Below, piece by piece: positions 1-6,393 of a stretch of 29,240 nt of DNA (position 1 is its first letter; every line of letters begins with the position of its first letter). The notes beneath the pieces were generated by a model, which saw nothing but the letters and a program-made list of their open reading frames with translations, was not told where the DNA came from and ran no database searches. This stretch comes from a virus. The stretch spans positions 1-29,240 of IMG/VR virus record IMGVR_UViG_3300049847_000499. One strand, given 5' to 3'. A program made the position numbers and the translations under genes.

Positions 1-334
1 AATTCCGCGAGGGGGGTGCCCCCGCCCCTTTTCTGTCGCCGCCATGCTCGAGGCCCGTGTGCCTTTGATGGCAGGGCAGACAGAGCGCCTGCAGGTTGGC
101 GGCGCTGTGGTCGTCGCGGTGGCCGACGTGGTGACACTCCCAGCGGGTGGACCGAAGATCGGTCCCGCACTCCTCGCACCGCCACTCTGCGCGCTCGGCC
201 GACGCTCTGCGTCGTTTCGTCCAGTCGCTCGGCAGTTCGCCGCTCCGGCTCTTCCCGCCGAATGCCTTGCGGGTATGGGCTGGGCACCGTGGACTCCCTG
301 GTGCAGGGCAGCCAGGCGAGGAGCACACCTTCAC
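1..334 (-). CDS. HNH endonuclease, cut by the window edge
   Basis: Small HNH-family nuclease of the kind found beside cos in many phages, where it assists terminase in packaging. Translation starts at GTG (332-334) behind the Shine-Dalgarno GAGAGGTG. A first cysteine pair (CEEC) lies near residues 55-58. It is followed by CHHVGHRDD, then NLQALCLPCH, which is the HH...N...H nuclease core with its second zinc cysteine pair. The frame is still open at position 1. If the window is circular, it continues for only two codons at the far end and stops at TGA (29233-29235), giving a normal-sized protein of about 113 residues. The next gene would then be terS, the classical HNH-terS-terL order. The family call is secure; the role in cos cleavage is inferred from position. 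Confidence 0.85.
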   Translation of the reverse strand, partial: MKVCSSPGCPAPGSPRCPAHTRKAFGGKSRSGELPSDWTKRRRASAERAEWRCEECGTDLRSTRWECHHVGHRDDHSAANLQALCLPCHQRHTGLEHGGDRKGAGAPPSRN

Positions 335-415
335 CGGCGACACCTCTCAGACGTTGCCGTGCCCGGCAGATTACACGCGTGTTGTTCCTGGTCAAGGATC
401 ACGCAGGCTTGTTCC

Positions 416-844
416 CTACGACACCCGTCGCCGCGCCCGGCGTTCACGGCGCCATTGCTCCGGGTCGGTGCCCCGACGTCGAGCCTTCGCTGCAGAGACA
501 CGGCAGTGCGAGCACAACCCGTCCGCAGTCAACGGAGACGTGAGCGTGCCGTGACCACAGACCCAGCACGGCCCGACTCGTCGTGGCGTGGTGACCTGCT
601 CGAGCAGCGACACCAGCTCCCCTGCTGCAACGATCGCCAGCCCCAATGCCTGCTGGATCTGAGCATGCTCCGGCGTCGTGATCAACACGACTGCCGGCGT
701 GTCGCTGCTCGAGCCGCGGCTGCCTGGATTCGTGGCCGGCGACCGGAGCGGGGTGGGAGCAACCGCCTCTCGAGCAGCCGGCCATAGCTCACTCGCTCGC
801 TGCGTCGCGGTCCGCAGCTCCTGCATTCGTGGCTCCCGTCTCAT
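416..844 (-). CDS. Zinc-ribbon protein of unknown function
   Basis: A 142-residue protein I do not recognise by family. Its C-terminal third holds two CxxC pairs (CWVC and, about 15 residues later, CSHC), a small zinc ribbon, followed by a very basic tail rich in Arg that could touch nucleic acid. The middle contains a mostly helical, hydrophobic stretch (around residues 60-85). The chosen ATG overlaps the stop of the preceding 36-codon gene as ATGA (841-844), so translation is probably coupled. The same frame is open for 55 further codons upstream, but that part is a shadow of the preceding small genes. It is the last member of the coupled early operon, 81 bp before the HNH start. Confidence 0.6.
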   Translation of the reverse strand: MRREPRMQELRTATQRASELWPAAREAVAPTPLRSPATNPGSRGSSSDTPAVVLITTPEHAQIQQALGLAIVAAGELVSLLEQVTTPRRVGPCWVCGHGTLTSPLTADGLCSHCRVSAAKARRRGTDPEQWRRERRARRRVS

Positions 845-951
845 CGGCCGACCAGCTGGGTGATGAGTTCTGTGTCGTCTTCGGTCAGGGCGATGCAGAC
901 GACTTGGTCCGTGTTGACGACAAGGTCCTTGTCGTCGAGGTGCACGATCAT
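841..951 (-). CDS. 36-residue micro-protein in the coupled early operon
   Basis: A short acidic ORF beginning MIVHLDDKDLV and ending ELITQLVGR. Its ATG overlaps the stop of the 29-codon ORF before it (ATGA at 948-951), and its stop overlaps the ATG of the zinc-ribbon gene (841-844). The pattern of charged and hydrophobic residues looks like a folded beta-type peptide rather than out-of-frame noise. No family is recognised. The main support is the unbroken chain of stop-start overlaps on both sides. Confidence 0.5.
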   Translation of the reverse strand: MIVHLDDKDLVVNTDQVVCIALTEDDTELITQLVGR

Positions 952-1037
952 GCGACTGCTTTCCCTTCTGCGAATGCGGCGAGCGGGCCTGTCCACCCGA
1001 TGCCGTCAAAGCGCAACGTCGGTGATGTGTCGGTCAT
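948..1037 (-). CDS. 29-residue micro-protein downstream of the ParB-like gene
   Basis: A tiny ORF (MTDTSPTLRFDGIGWTGPL... to KAVA) whose ATG overlaps the stop of the ParB-like gene (ATGA at 1034-1037) and whose stop overlaps the start of the 36-codon ORF. No family is recognised. It could be a genuine small protein or a translated spacer that keeps ribosomes coupled along the operon. The ORF remains open upstream in the same frame, but that extension lies wholly inside the ParB-like gene. Confidence 0.4.
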   Translation of the reverse strand: MTDTSPTLRFDGIGWTGPLAAFAEGKAVA

Positions 1038-2509
1038 GCTGGATCGTCGCCGTCGCAGAGTTGTTCGGCTTCGTTGGTGACGGCAGCGAGTTGGCAGTCG
1101 TCGCATGTGTTCTTGCCGGTCGATGGGATTGGTCTGGCGCATGTCGTGCAGGATTTGCAGAGTTCCGTCTTGGTCTTCGTGCTCGGGTGTGGGTCGGTCC
1201 ATCCATGTGCGATTGCCCAGTCGTACTGAGGTTCGCCGGAGGTGTAACCCTGAACGACGGCGCAGAGGAAGAGGACGAGTGCGATCCATGCTGGTGTCGA
1301 TTTCGTGACGGCAAAGTCTTCGAGTGCACTGATCTTTTCGTTGATTGTCTTGCAGGATTTGCGGTCGATCGTGGTGTATTTGAGTGCTGCGTCGTAGATG
1401 TCGGACTGGTAAATGACGCCTCGGATTGTGCGTTGGAGGAGCATTGCCCGGTCGACGTCGGAGACCTGGTAGCGGGTCATGAATTCGCGGGCCCAGGCGA
1501 GCATTGATTCGCTGCGTTCGCGGCGTCGTTGGTCAGTTGTTGAGAGCGCGGTCGGGGTCCTGGTGGTTTTCAGTTTCGATGCGCCGTCCTTCTTGTGGCG
1601 GTCGGGGTCGACGCAGACTGCTTCGTCGATGACTCCGCCCCAGGTGGCGAGGGTGACGAGGTGGCCGTGGCACGATTCGGTTTGGTGGGCGTCGGTGTCG
1701 TCGGCGTTGAGGCCGAGCATCCACAGTCGTTTCGTTGTCGGTGCTTCTTTCTCGACGATCCGGTGGTGTTTCTTGCGGTGCGCTGCGAGTGCCTTTTCGA
1801 GTTTCCGTTGGTTCGATTCGTGGTCGAGTGCACGTTCGATGTCGTGGCGTTTTGGTGTTGTTCGTTCGAGGGTGGCGGGTTGTAGTCGGGCGGCTTTTTC
1901 GGCGAGTTCCCATGTGATCTCGCCTGCATCGAGCGCTGTGAGGTAGCGGGGTGGGAGGGTCACGATTTTGAGGCGGAGGCCTACCCATTTTTCGGATGAG
2001 CCGATTTTGCGGGCCAGGTCGCTGATTGTGATTCCGAGGGCGGCGCACCGTGAGATTGCGAGGATTTCCTCGGCTGGTGTGAGGTCGCGGCGTCGGAGGT
2101 TTTCGACGGCTTGCGCGATGACGGCCTGGTGATCGTCGAGGTCTTGGACGACGGCAGGGATTGTCGTGAGGCCGAGGTGGATCGTGGCGCGGTAGCGGCG
2201 TTCGCCGGCGACGATCCGCCACCGGACACCGTTGCCAGGAACCGGTCGGACAAGGATTGGCTGCAGGACCCCGAGTTCCCGGATTGATTCGATGAAATCG
2301 GGGTCGAGGTTCGCGGGCCGGTTGTCGGGGTCGGGGTCGATTGCGTCGACCGGCATGTCAGCAACGAACCCGACGGGGAGCGGAGCGAGCGGCAGTCCTT
2401 CGCTGGGTCGTCGGTCGTCGAGTGAGGCGACGGACGCGACGCCGTTCTCGGGCGCTGGCAGCTTCTTGGTGTTGCGGGGCTTCTTGGCGGTAGCGGTAGC
2501 GGTGGTCAT
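1034..2509 (-). CDS. ParB/Srx-domain DNA-binding protein
   Basis: A 491-residue ParB-like protein. Residues about 45-150 form the ParB N-terminal fold, with the signature GERRYRA preceded by a motif of the type LGVLQPILVRP. A KorB-like helix-turn-helix follows (LTPAEEILAISR... then ISDLARKIGSSEKWV). The C-terminal half is unlike chromosomal ParB and ends with a possible zinc site (CKSC, CARP, CDDC). In phages such proteins act in partition, as transcription regulators or, in some families, as nucleases. No ParA ATPase gene is visible beside it, so a full partition system is not supported. Its ATG overlaps the preceding stop (ATGA at 2506-2509) in the early operon. Confidence 0.8.
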   Translation of the reverse strand: MTTATATAKKPRNTKKLPAPENGVASVASLDDRRPSEGLPLAPLPVGFVADMPVDAIDPDPDNRPANLDPDFIESIRELGVLQPILVRPVPGNGVRWRIVAGERRYRATIHLGLTTIPAVVQDLDDHQAVIAQAVENLRRRDLTPAEEILAISRCAALGITISDLARKIGSSEKWVGLRLKIVTLPPRYLTALDAGEITWELAEKAARLQPATLERTTPKRHDIERALDHESNQRKLEKALAAHRKKHHRIVEKEAPTTKRLWMLGLNADDTDAHQTESCHGHLVTLATWGGVIDEAVCVDPDRHKKDGASKLKTTRTPTALSTTDQRRRERSESMLAWAREFMTRYQVSDVDRAMLLQRTIRGVIYQSDIYDAALKYTTIDRKSCKTINEKISALEDFAVTKSTPAWIALVLFLCAVVQGYTSGEPQYDWAIAHGWTDPHPSTKTKTELCKSCTTCARPIPSTGKNTCDDCQLAAVTNEAEQLCDGDDPA

Positions 2510-2775
2510 GTGCGTTCCATGTGGGAGAGGTTGTCGAGGGCGGTCCGGAGTGACGTGATCCAGTCAGGTCCAGGGAATCGGGTCGGGGTGACCGGCAGTT
2601 CGGGTGAGTCCCACGCGGCGATGACTTTGCGGTCGAGGACCACGGCTCCGGAGCGGGTGATCGTGTCGATGGCCATCAGCGGCTGGGACGGTGCTTGGTG
2701 GGCGACGACAGCGATTTGGCCGACCGCGCCGGGCCCGGCAAGCCGGAAACGGTCCCGGGTGGTGAGCACGATCAT
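2506..2775 (-). CDS. Conserved-looking small phage protein, unknown function
   Basis: An 89-residue protein with no recognised family. It contains hydrophobic beta-type stretches (GQIAVVAH, GAVVLDRKVIAAW) followed by a short helix, suggesting a small alpha-beta fold. The chosen ATG forms a TGATG overlap with the stop of the preceding gene; a GTG one codon upstream is the alternative start. It lies between the initiator-like gene cluster and the ParB-like gene in the coupled operon, so a role in replication or its control is plausible but unproven. Confidence 0.55.
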   Translation of the reverse strand: MIVLTTRDRFRLAGPGAVGQIAVVAHQAPSQPLMAIDTITRSGAVVLDRKVIAAWDSPELPVTPTRFPGPDWITSLRTALDNLSHMERT

Positions 2776-3038
2776 CACGACGGTCGTCCTTGCGCGAGGA
2801 GTGCACGGGCGGTCGCGAGCTCATGTTGTGCTCGTTCGCGTCGGTGGTGTGCACGGACGCAGGCGGGGCAGCCGTCGTGGTCGCCTGGTGCGAGCGTCCG
2901 GGTTTCGGTGAGGCCAGTCGGGTCGGCGATGTCGCAGGCGATCTCAAGGGAGTCTCGGAGCCAGTGCCAGCGGCCGGTCGTGGGGTCGAGGCTCCAGACG
3001 TCGTCGACGAACAAGCGTTGCGGAAGGTCGCCGGTCAT
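2775..3038 (-). CDS. Small cysteine-pair protein downstream of the initiator
   Basis: An 87-residue protein. The first half contains SLDPTTGRWHWLRDSLE. The second half has a CPAC pair followed by HH and a long basic helix (RAHHRRERAQHELATARALL), which together could bind one zinc ion (C, C, H, H). No family is recognised. The ATG overlaps the initiator stop (ATGA at 3035-3038) and its own stop overlaps the next start. A helper of the initiator or a small DNA-binding protein is possible; this is inference from position only. Confidence 0.55.
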   Translation of the reverse strand: MTGDLPQRLFVDDVWSLDPTTGRWHWLRDSLEIACDIADPTGLTETRTLAPGDHDGCPACVRAHHRRERAQHELATARALLAQGRPS

Positions 3039-4006
3039 GCTGCGCTCCTGACTCGTTCGTATTCCGCGAGTGCTTCGGTCACGTGGTTGTCAAGGCCTCG
3101 GCTGTGGAGCGCCATGACGAGGTCGTCGACGTCGAGGTGGGCCCAGTTCTGCGCGAGGTTCAGTGCGGCACGCCGATCGCGGTCGGTGCGGTCTTCGGTC
3201 GACGATGTCGTGTCGGGTGGTGGTGCGGTCAGCGATGGCCAATGCCGGGCGATTGATGCGGCAGACGGGACGAGTGCTGGCCAGAGCTGGCGGTGTGCGT
3301 TCCCGGCTGCACGGACTTGGTCAGCTGTTCCGCCGGCGGCAGCGAGCTGGCGGGCTGCTCGTCGGATCCGTCGATCCGACGATGCCGGCAGTGGCCCGGA
3401 CCAGGACCGGTGCTCCACGTCGAGCAGGGCGGCGAAGACGTCGTCGACGAGTGCGGGATCACCCTGCCCGTCCTCCCCCGGAGGGGGTAAGGGGGAGAGT
3501 TGTTCTTCATCTTCATCTTCATCTGTTGCGTGACATTCGACGATGTCACGCGTGACAGGACTCGGAACAGCCGTTGACCTGGTCGTATGTGTTTCCTCCC
3601 CAGGCCCAGCGGCGACGAGCGGTAGCTGCTCGTTGTGGAGAACCGAGGGTTTTCCACCGCGGACACGTTGCTGGCGACGCATCGCAGCGGCCCGGTTTTC
3701 CACAAGGCGCCGTTCGCGTTCCACGATCTGCTCGTGATCGGAGAGGAGCCAGCCGCCACCCTCGACGGTCATCCACAGCCCAGATGTCTCGAGCAACGAG
3801 ACGAGCTGGTCCGGATTGGTCACGCCGACGGTGCCGGCGAGCATGCGCGGCACAGCAGCGGAGACGCGGCCACCGGTGGCCTGATGCGATGCCCACGTGC
3901 GCACACGCAGGTCGAGGAGCACCGCGAGCGGATCGCCGGCGGCGATCGCCAAGATCTCGGGCTGGTCGAAATGGTCGTGAGGGTGCTGCATCCACGTCGA
4001 CGTCAC
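3035..4006 (-). CDS. Replication initiator-like (winged-helix replisome organiser) protein
   Basis: A 323-residue protein built like phage replisome organisers. The N-terminal part (about 20-115) resembles a winged-helix domain ending in a Trp-rich wing (GLWMTVEGGGWLLSDHEQ) and a basic helix. A disordered acidic linker follows (around 160-180, DEDEDEE, then proline-rich). The C-terminal helical part contains a segment of the type SAASIARHWPSL, common at the end of phage helicase-loader or initiator proteins. It starts at GTG, overlapping the preceding stop (GTGA). No helicase or polymerase is encoded, so it would recruit the host replisome. DnaA-box-like sites and short repeats lie inside the gene. 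The functional call rests on architecture and position, not on an active-site motif. Confidence 0.65.
   Translation of the reverse strand: MTSTWMQHPHDHFDQPEILAIAAGDPLAVLLDLRVRTWASHQATGGRVSAAVPRMLAGTVGVTNPDQLVSLLETSGLWMTVEGGGWLLSDHEQIVERERRLVENRAAAMRRQQRVRGGKPSVLHNEQLPLVAAGPGEETHTTRSTAVPSPVTRDIVECHATDEDEDEEQLSPLPPPGEDGQGDPALVDDVFAALLDVEHRSWSGPLPASSDRRIRRAARQLAAAGGTADQVRAAGNAHRQLWPALVPSAASIARHWPSLTAPPPDTTSSTEDRTDRDRRAALNLAQNWAHLDVDDLVMALHSRGLDNHVTEALAEYERVRSAA
3505..3777 (+). other. Candidate replication origin inside the initiator gene
   Basis: Four 9-mers close to the DnaA box TTATCCACA sit within about 145 bp: TTCTCCACA (minus, 3634-3642), TTTTCCACC (3650-3658), TTTTCCACA (3696-3704) and TCATCCACA (3769-3777). 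To the left are three copies of GCGTGACA (3528-3535, inverted at 3544-3551, 3550-3557). Beside them is a comparatively AT-rich run of repeated CTTCAT units (3505-3523), which encodes the acidic linker. Origins nested in the linker of the initiator gene are known from lambda-type phages. Whether this is an origin is inference. Confidence 0.4.
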
Positions 4007-5007
4007 CGCATCCGCTCCCGGAACTCTGTGGCGATGTCCCCGCGGACGAACTCGCCGTCAGCGGTAAGCCGGTAGAGCTGCGGGTATGGCGCGAGCACGA
4101 CTCCGTCGATGTCGACTGAGTCGCCGATCACCCCGACGTGCGCCCTGACCGGCGCACCATCTCGCCACGACGTCAACACGATGGATCCGGACCCCGACGC
4201 ACTCGCCTGGCCCTGGTCCCCCGACGCACTCGCCTGGCCCTGGTCCCCCGACGCACTCGCCTGGCCTCGGTCCCCCGACGCACTCGCCTGGCCTCGGTCC
4301 CCCGACGCACTCGCCTGGCCCTGGTACCCCGACGCACTCGCCTGGCCTCGGTACCCCGACGCACTCGCCTGGCCTCGGTACCCCGACGCACTCGCCTGGC
4401 CTCGGTCCCCCGACGCACTCGCCTGGCCCTCGTCCCCCGACGCACTCGCCTGGCCTCGGTACCCCGACGCACTCGCCTGGCCTCGGTCCCCCGACGCACT
4501 CGCCTGGCCCTCGTACCCCGACGCACTCGCCTGGCCTCGGTCCCCCGACGCACTCGCCTGGCCCTGGTCCCCCGACGCACTCGCCTGGCCTCGGTACCCC
4601 GACGCACTCGCCTGGCCTCGGTACCCCGACGCACTCGCCTGTTCGATGACCGAGTCGGTGTCCGCGATCGCCCGGAGGCGGTCGGGGACAGACTGTCCGA
4701 GTGGGGCTGTCCATGACCCGCTGAAGAGGACCTCGGCTTCGGAGTCTGTGAGACGGAGCAGCTGTTGGGCGGCAGCGCTGATTGAGCCGCCTGGCCGGTC
4801 TGCTGGCGGGGTGAGGGCGACTGCCCATCCGGCGATGCATCCCCTGGTGCCGCATTCGCCGATCGCATCGGCCGCGATGAACGGAGCTTTCGATGCGATT
4901 TCGCTGCTGCCGGTCAGCCAAGCGTCCTGGAGGTGCAGCTCGGGTCGTTGCTCGAGGACGTCCGCGATCTGGTGCAGGAGCGGACCGTTGAGGTGCGGCG
5001 TGGTCAT
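4003..5007 (-). CDS. Nonapeptide-repeat protein with an N-terminal CGT..C domain
   Basis: A 334-residue protein in three parts. The N-terminal ~120 residues resemble a small phage domain marked by ECGTRGCIAGWAVAL. The middle holds seventeen copies of QASASG separated by sixteen three-residue linkers (Tyr or Asp, then Arg, Gln or Glu, then Gly), a 9-residue period. The C-terminal ~60 residues form a compact domain beginning after GSGSIVLTSW. The repeat is likely a beta-solenoid, since Ala/Ser/Gly repeats of this kind stack. Function is unknown. The gene sits in the early operon between an HTH gene and the initiator, coupled on both sides, so it is probably not a virion fibre. The DNA repeats are nearly identical even at silent positions, a sign of recent expansion or homogenisation. 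Confidence 0.7.
   Translation of the reverse strand: MTTPHLNGPLLHQIADVLEQRPELHLQDAWLTGSSEIASKAPFIAADAIGECGTRGCIAGWAVALTPPADRPGGSISAAAQQLLRLTDSEAEVLFSGSWTAPLGQSVPDRLRAIADTDSVIEQASASGYRGQASASGYRGQASASGDQGQASASGDRGQASASGYEGQASASGDRGQASASGYRGQASASGDEGQASASGDRGQASASGYRGQASASGYRGQASASGYQGQASASGDRGQASASGDRGQASASGDQGQASASGDQGQASASGSGSIVLTSWRDGAPVRAHVGVIGDSVDIDGVVLAPYPQLYRLTADGEFVRGDIATEFRERMR
4195..4641 (-). repeat. 27-bp tandem repeat, 17 copies, in coding sequence
   Basis: The 15-mer CAGGCGAGTGCGTCG (minus strand) recurs every 27 bp exactly, from 4641 down to 4195. Between copies only two codons change: TAC or GAC, then CGA, CAG or GAG. In protein order the sixteen pairs are YR, YR, DQ, DR, YE, DR, YR, DE, DR, YR, YR, YQ, DR, DR, DQ, DQ. 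All six combinations occur. Arrays like this expand and contract by slippage or recombination. Confidence 0.95.
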
Positions 5008-5225
5008 GCTGCGATCCAGACGGTGTCGAGGTGTTCGCCGAGTGCGGTGGCGATGAGGTCGGCTTCGGTGAGGGTTAATCCGTGGTGCCAGCGTCGGTGC
5101 ACGGTGCGTTCGGTGACGCCGAGGATTTCGGCGATTCGGTCGGCCGAGGTGCGCTGGCGGATTGGGTCGGCGGGGAATTCTCGGGCCGCTGGGGTGCGGT
5201 AGCGCCGGTGGGTGGTGGTGGTCAT
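5004..5225 (-). CDS. Small helix-turn-helix protein
   Basis: A 73-residue protein with a basic N-terminus and a helix-turn-helix (ADRIAEILGVTERTVHRRW, about residues 28-46) followed by a helix in which TEADLIATALGEH suggests a HTH/MerR- or sigma-like DNA-binding fold. It is probably a transcription regulator of the early operon. The ATG at 5225 forms an ATGA overlap with the preceding stop; the longer frame starting at 5252 would lie in the upstream gene. Its stop overlaps the start of the repeat-protein gene (5004-5007). Confidence 0.65.
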   Translation of the reverse strand: MTTTTHRRYRTPAAREFPADPIRQRTSADRIAEILGVTERTVHRRWHHGLTLTEADLIATALGEHLDTVWIAA

Positions 5226-5749
5226 GTGTTCTCCAGTTGGGTCAGGGTCCATGCGAGTGCGGCGTCGAGCCGGTCGGCGGGGACGGTTTGCGGTACGCCG
5301 TATCTGGCGGCGAACTTCGTTTTGGCGTCGCTGCGTGCGGCGGCGTCGGGGATGGTGTTGAGGAGGTCGACGATCTGTTCGGCTCTCGGGTCGAGTGCTC
5401 GTGGCGCAGCAGGCGCAGCGGCGTGTTCGACGGCGATGGTCCAGCGCTTGTAACGGCGTCCGGTTGAGGAGCGGTGGTCTCCGCCGTACATGACCGCGAT
5501 CCGGTCACCGGCCGCGGGCGTGTGGAGCTCGAGCTGTTCCGCGGCGATCGTGCCGGCCGCGTGCCACGCGACGACCGTGCCGTCGGTGTCGATCACGACG
5601 ACGGGGTATTCCTGTGTCGAGGCGGTCGCGTCGCGGGTGTCGATCCGTACGACGACGCCTTCGATGCCGTCACCGGCCCGGTCGGGCTGCCATGCCTCAG
5701 CAGCTACCGATTGGGTTTGTGCTCGGAGTTGGTCGAGGAGTGAGCCCAT
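5222..5749 (-). CDS. OB-fold-like protein, possible single-strand DNA-binding
   Basis: A 175-residue protein. Residues about 25-110 show alternating beta strands (GIEGVVVRIDTRD, EYPVVVIDTDG, AGDRIAVMYGGDH, YKRWTIAVE) with a Gly-rich turn, as in OB-fold proteins of actinophages. The C-terminal part is helical and contains a short conserved-looking tail (AKTKFAARYGVPQTVP...). Its place beside initiator and HTH genes suits a nucleic-acid-binding role in replication, but no canonical SSB motif or acidic SSB tail is seen. The ATG at 5749 overlaps the previous stop as TGATG; the frame is open 21 codons further but that part lies inside the upstream gene. Confidence 0.5.
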   Translation of the reverse strand: MGSLLDQLRAQTQSVAAEAWQPDRAGDGIEGVVVRIDTRDATASTQEYPVVVIDTDGTVVAWHAAGTIAAEQLELHTPAAGDRIAVMYGGDHRSSTGRRYKRWTIAVEHAAAPAAPRALDPRAEQIVDLLNTIPDAAARSDAKTKFAARYGVPQTVPADRLDAALAWTLTQLENT

Positions 5750-6117
5750 CACGCCACCGCCGACGATGCACCGAGGTGTGCAGCGAGCTGGGCACGCGAC
5801 ACACGGACACATCGGCCGAGACGGACCACTCCAGGGATCTGGTCGTGATCGATCGCGGTGTGCACGGCCCGGACCGGGATCCCGAGCAGACCAGCCACGT
5901 CAGTGACACGCCACACGAGCGGAGTCCTCAGGTCAGGGAGCGGAGCACCAGGACCATCGACCAACACCGCCACATCCACCGCACGCCACAACCGGCAACC
6001 ACCCACCACCACCACCGGCACACCGCGCCGGCCAAGCTCACCCGCCTGGTCGACCACGTGCTGATCCGACACCAGCAACAAGGACCCAACCTCCGCGGCG
6101 GTGAGCGCGAGCCTCAT
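5749..6117 (-). CDS. Tandem helix-turn-helix protein (two excisionase-like domains)
   Basis: A 122-residue protein with two similar halves. Residues 1-55 read LTAAEVGSLLLVSDQHV... followed by a strand of the type GGCRLWRAVDVAVLV. Residues 68-118 read WRVTDVAGLLGIPVRAV... followed by GRCVRVSRAQLAAHLG. Each half has the helix-turn-helix plus beta-wing pattern of excisionase/MerR-like domains, so this looks like an internal duplication. It probably binds DNA at paired sites and may be an early regulator. The start overlaps the preceding stop (TGATG) and the stop overlaps the OB-fold gene start. Confidence 0.6.
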   Translation of the reverse strand: MRLALTAAEVGSLLLVSDQHVVDQAGELGRRGVPVVVVGGCRLWRAVDVAVLVDGPGAPLPDLRTPLVWRVTDVAGLLGIPVRAVHTAIDHDQIPGVVRLGRCVRVSRAQLAAHLGASSAVA

Positions 6118-6365
6118 CAGTCACCCCAGCCGGTACCGGCATCGCCACAACCGGACCAGTCCACGAACTGCGCGTCGGCCCAGGTGACGAACTGGGGGCG
6201 TCGCTCCACGATCCGGATCGACGGGTCTGGGCGCCCGATCCAGTCCCAGGTCTCGGTCGTGACGCGGCGCACATGGTGTGGCCACAGATGCCACACGCCT
6301 GCACCGACGAGGGCGAGGCCGACCATCACAACGAGATGCGCTACAGCATTAGCGATCGAATCCAC
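6117..6365 (-). CDS. Small single-pass membrane protein, GTG start
   Basis: An 82-residue protein starting at GTG (6363-6365) behind the strong Shine-Dalgarno AAGGAG, six bases upstream. Residues about 8-30 (AHLVVMVGLALVGAGVWHLW) form one membrane segment. The rest is a soluble Trp-rich tail of around 50 residues (DWIGRPDPSIRIVERRP...). The basic HHVRR just after the membrane segment suggests the tail stays in the cytoplasm. Function is unknown; superinfection exclusion and membrane anchoring of replication are possibilities that the sequence cannot decide. It opens the long coupled run of early genes that ends at 416. Confidence 0.6.
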   Translation of the reverse strand: MDSIANAVAHLVVMVGLALVGAGVWHLWPHHVRRVTTETWDWIGRPDPSIRIVERRPQFVTWADAQFVDWSGCGDAGTGWGD

Positions 6366-6393
6366 GAGAGGCTCCTTCGATTGGGTTGAGGAT

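Noticed and set aside
948-1289. 113-codon minus-strand ORF upstream of the 36-residue gene
   Set aside because: Its first 84 codons are an out-of-frame reading of the ParB-like gene; only the last 29 codons, after the ATGA overlap, are kept.
4195-4641. CRISPR array
   Set aside because: The repeats are contiguous with no spacers, lie inside an ORF, and vary only at two codons.
4109-5056. Plus-strand ORF with repeated SPDALAWP
   Set aside because: The 27-bp period leaves all six frames open. The minus frame is coupled to its neighbours, has meaningful flanking domains and starts at an ATGA overlap, so it is the real gene.
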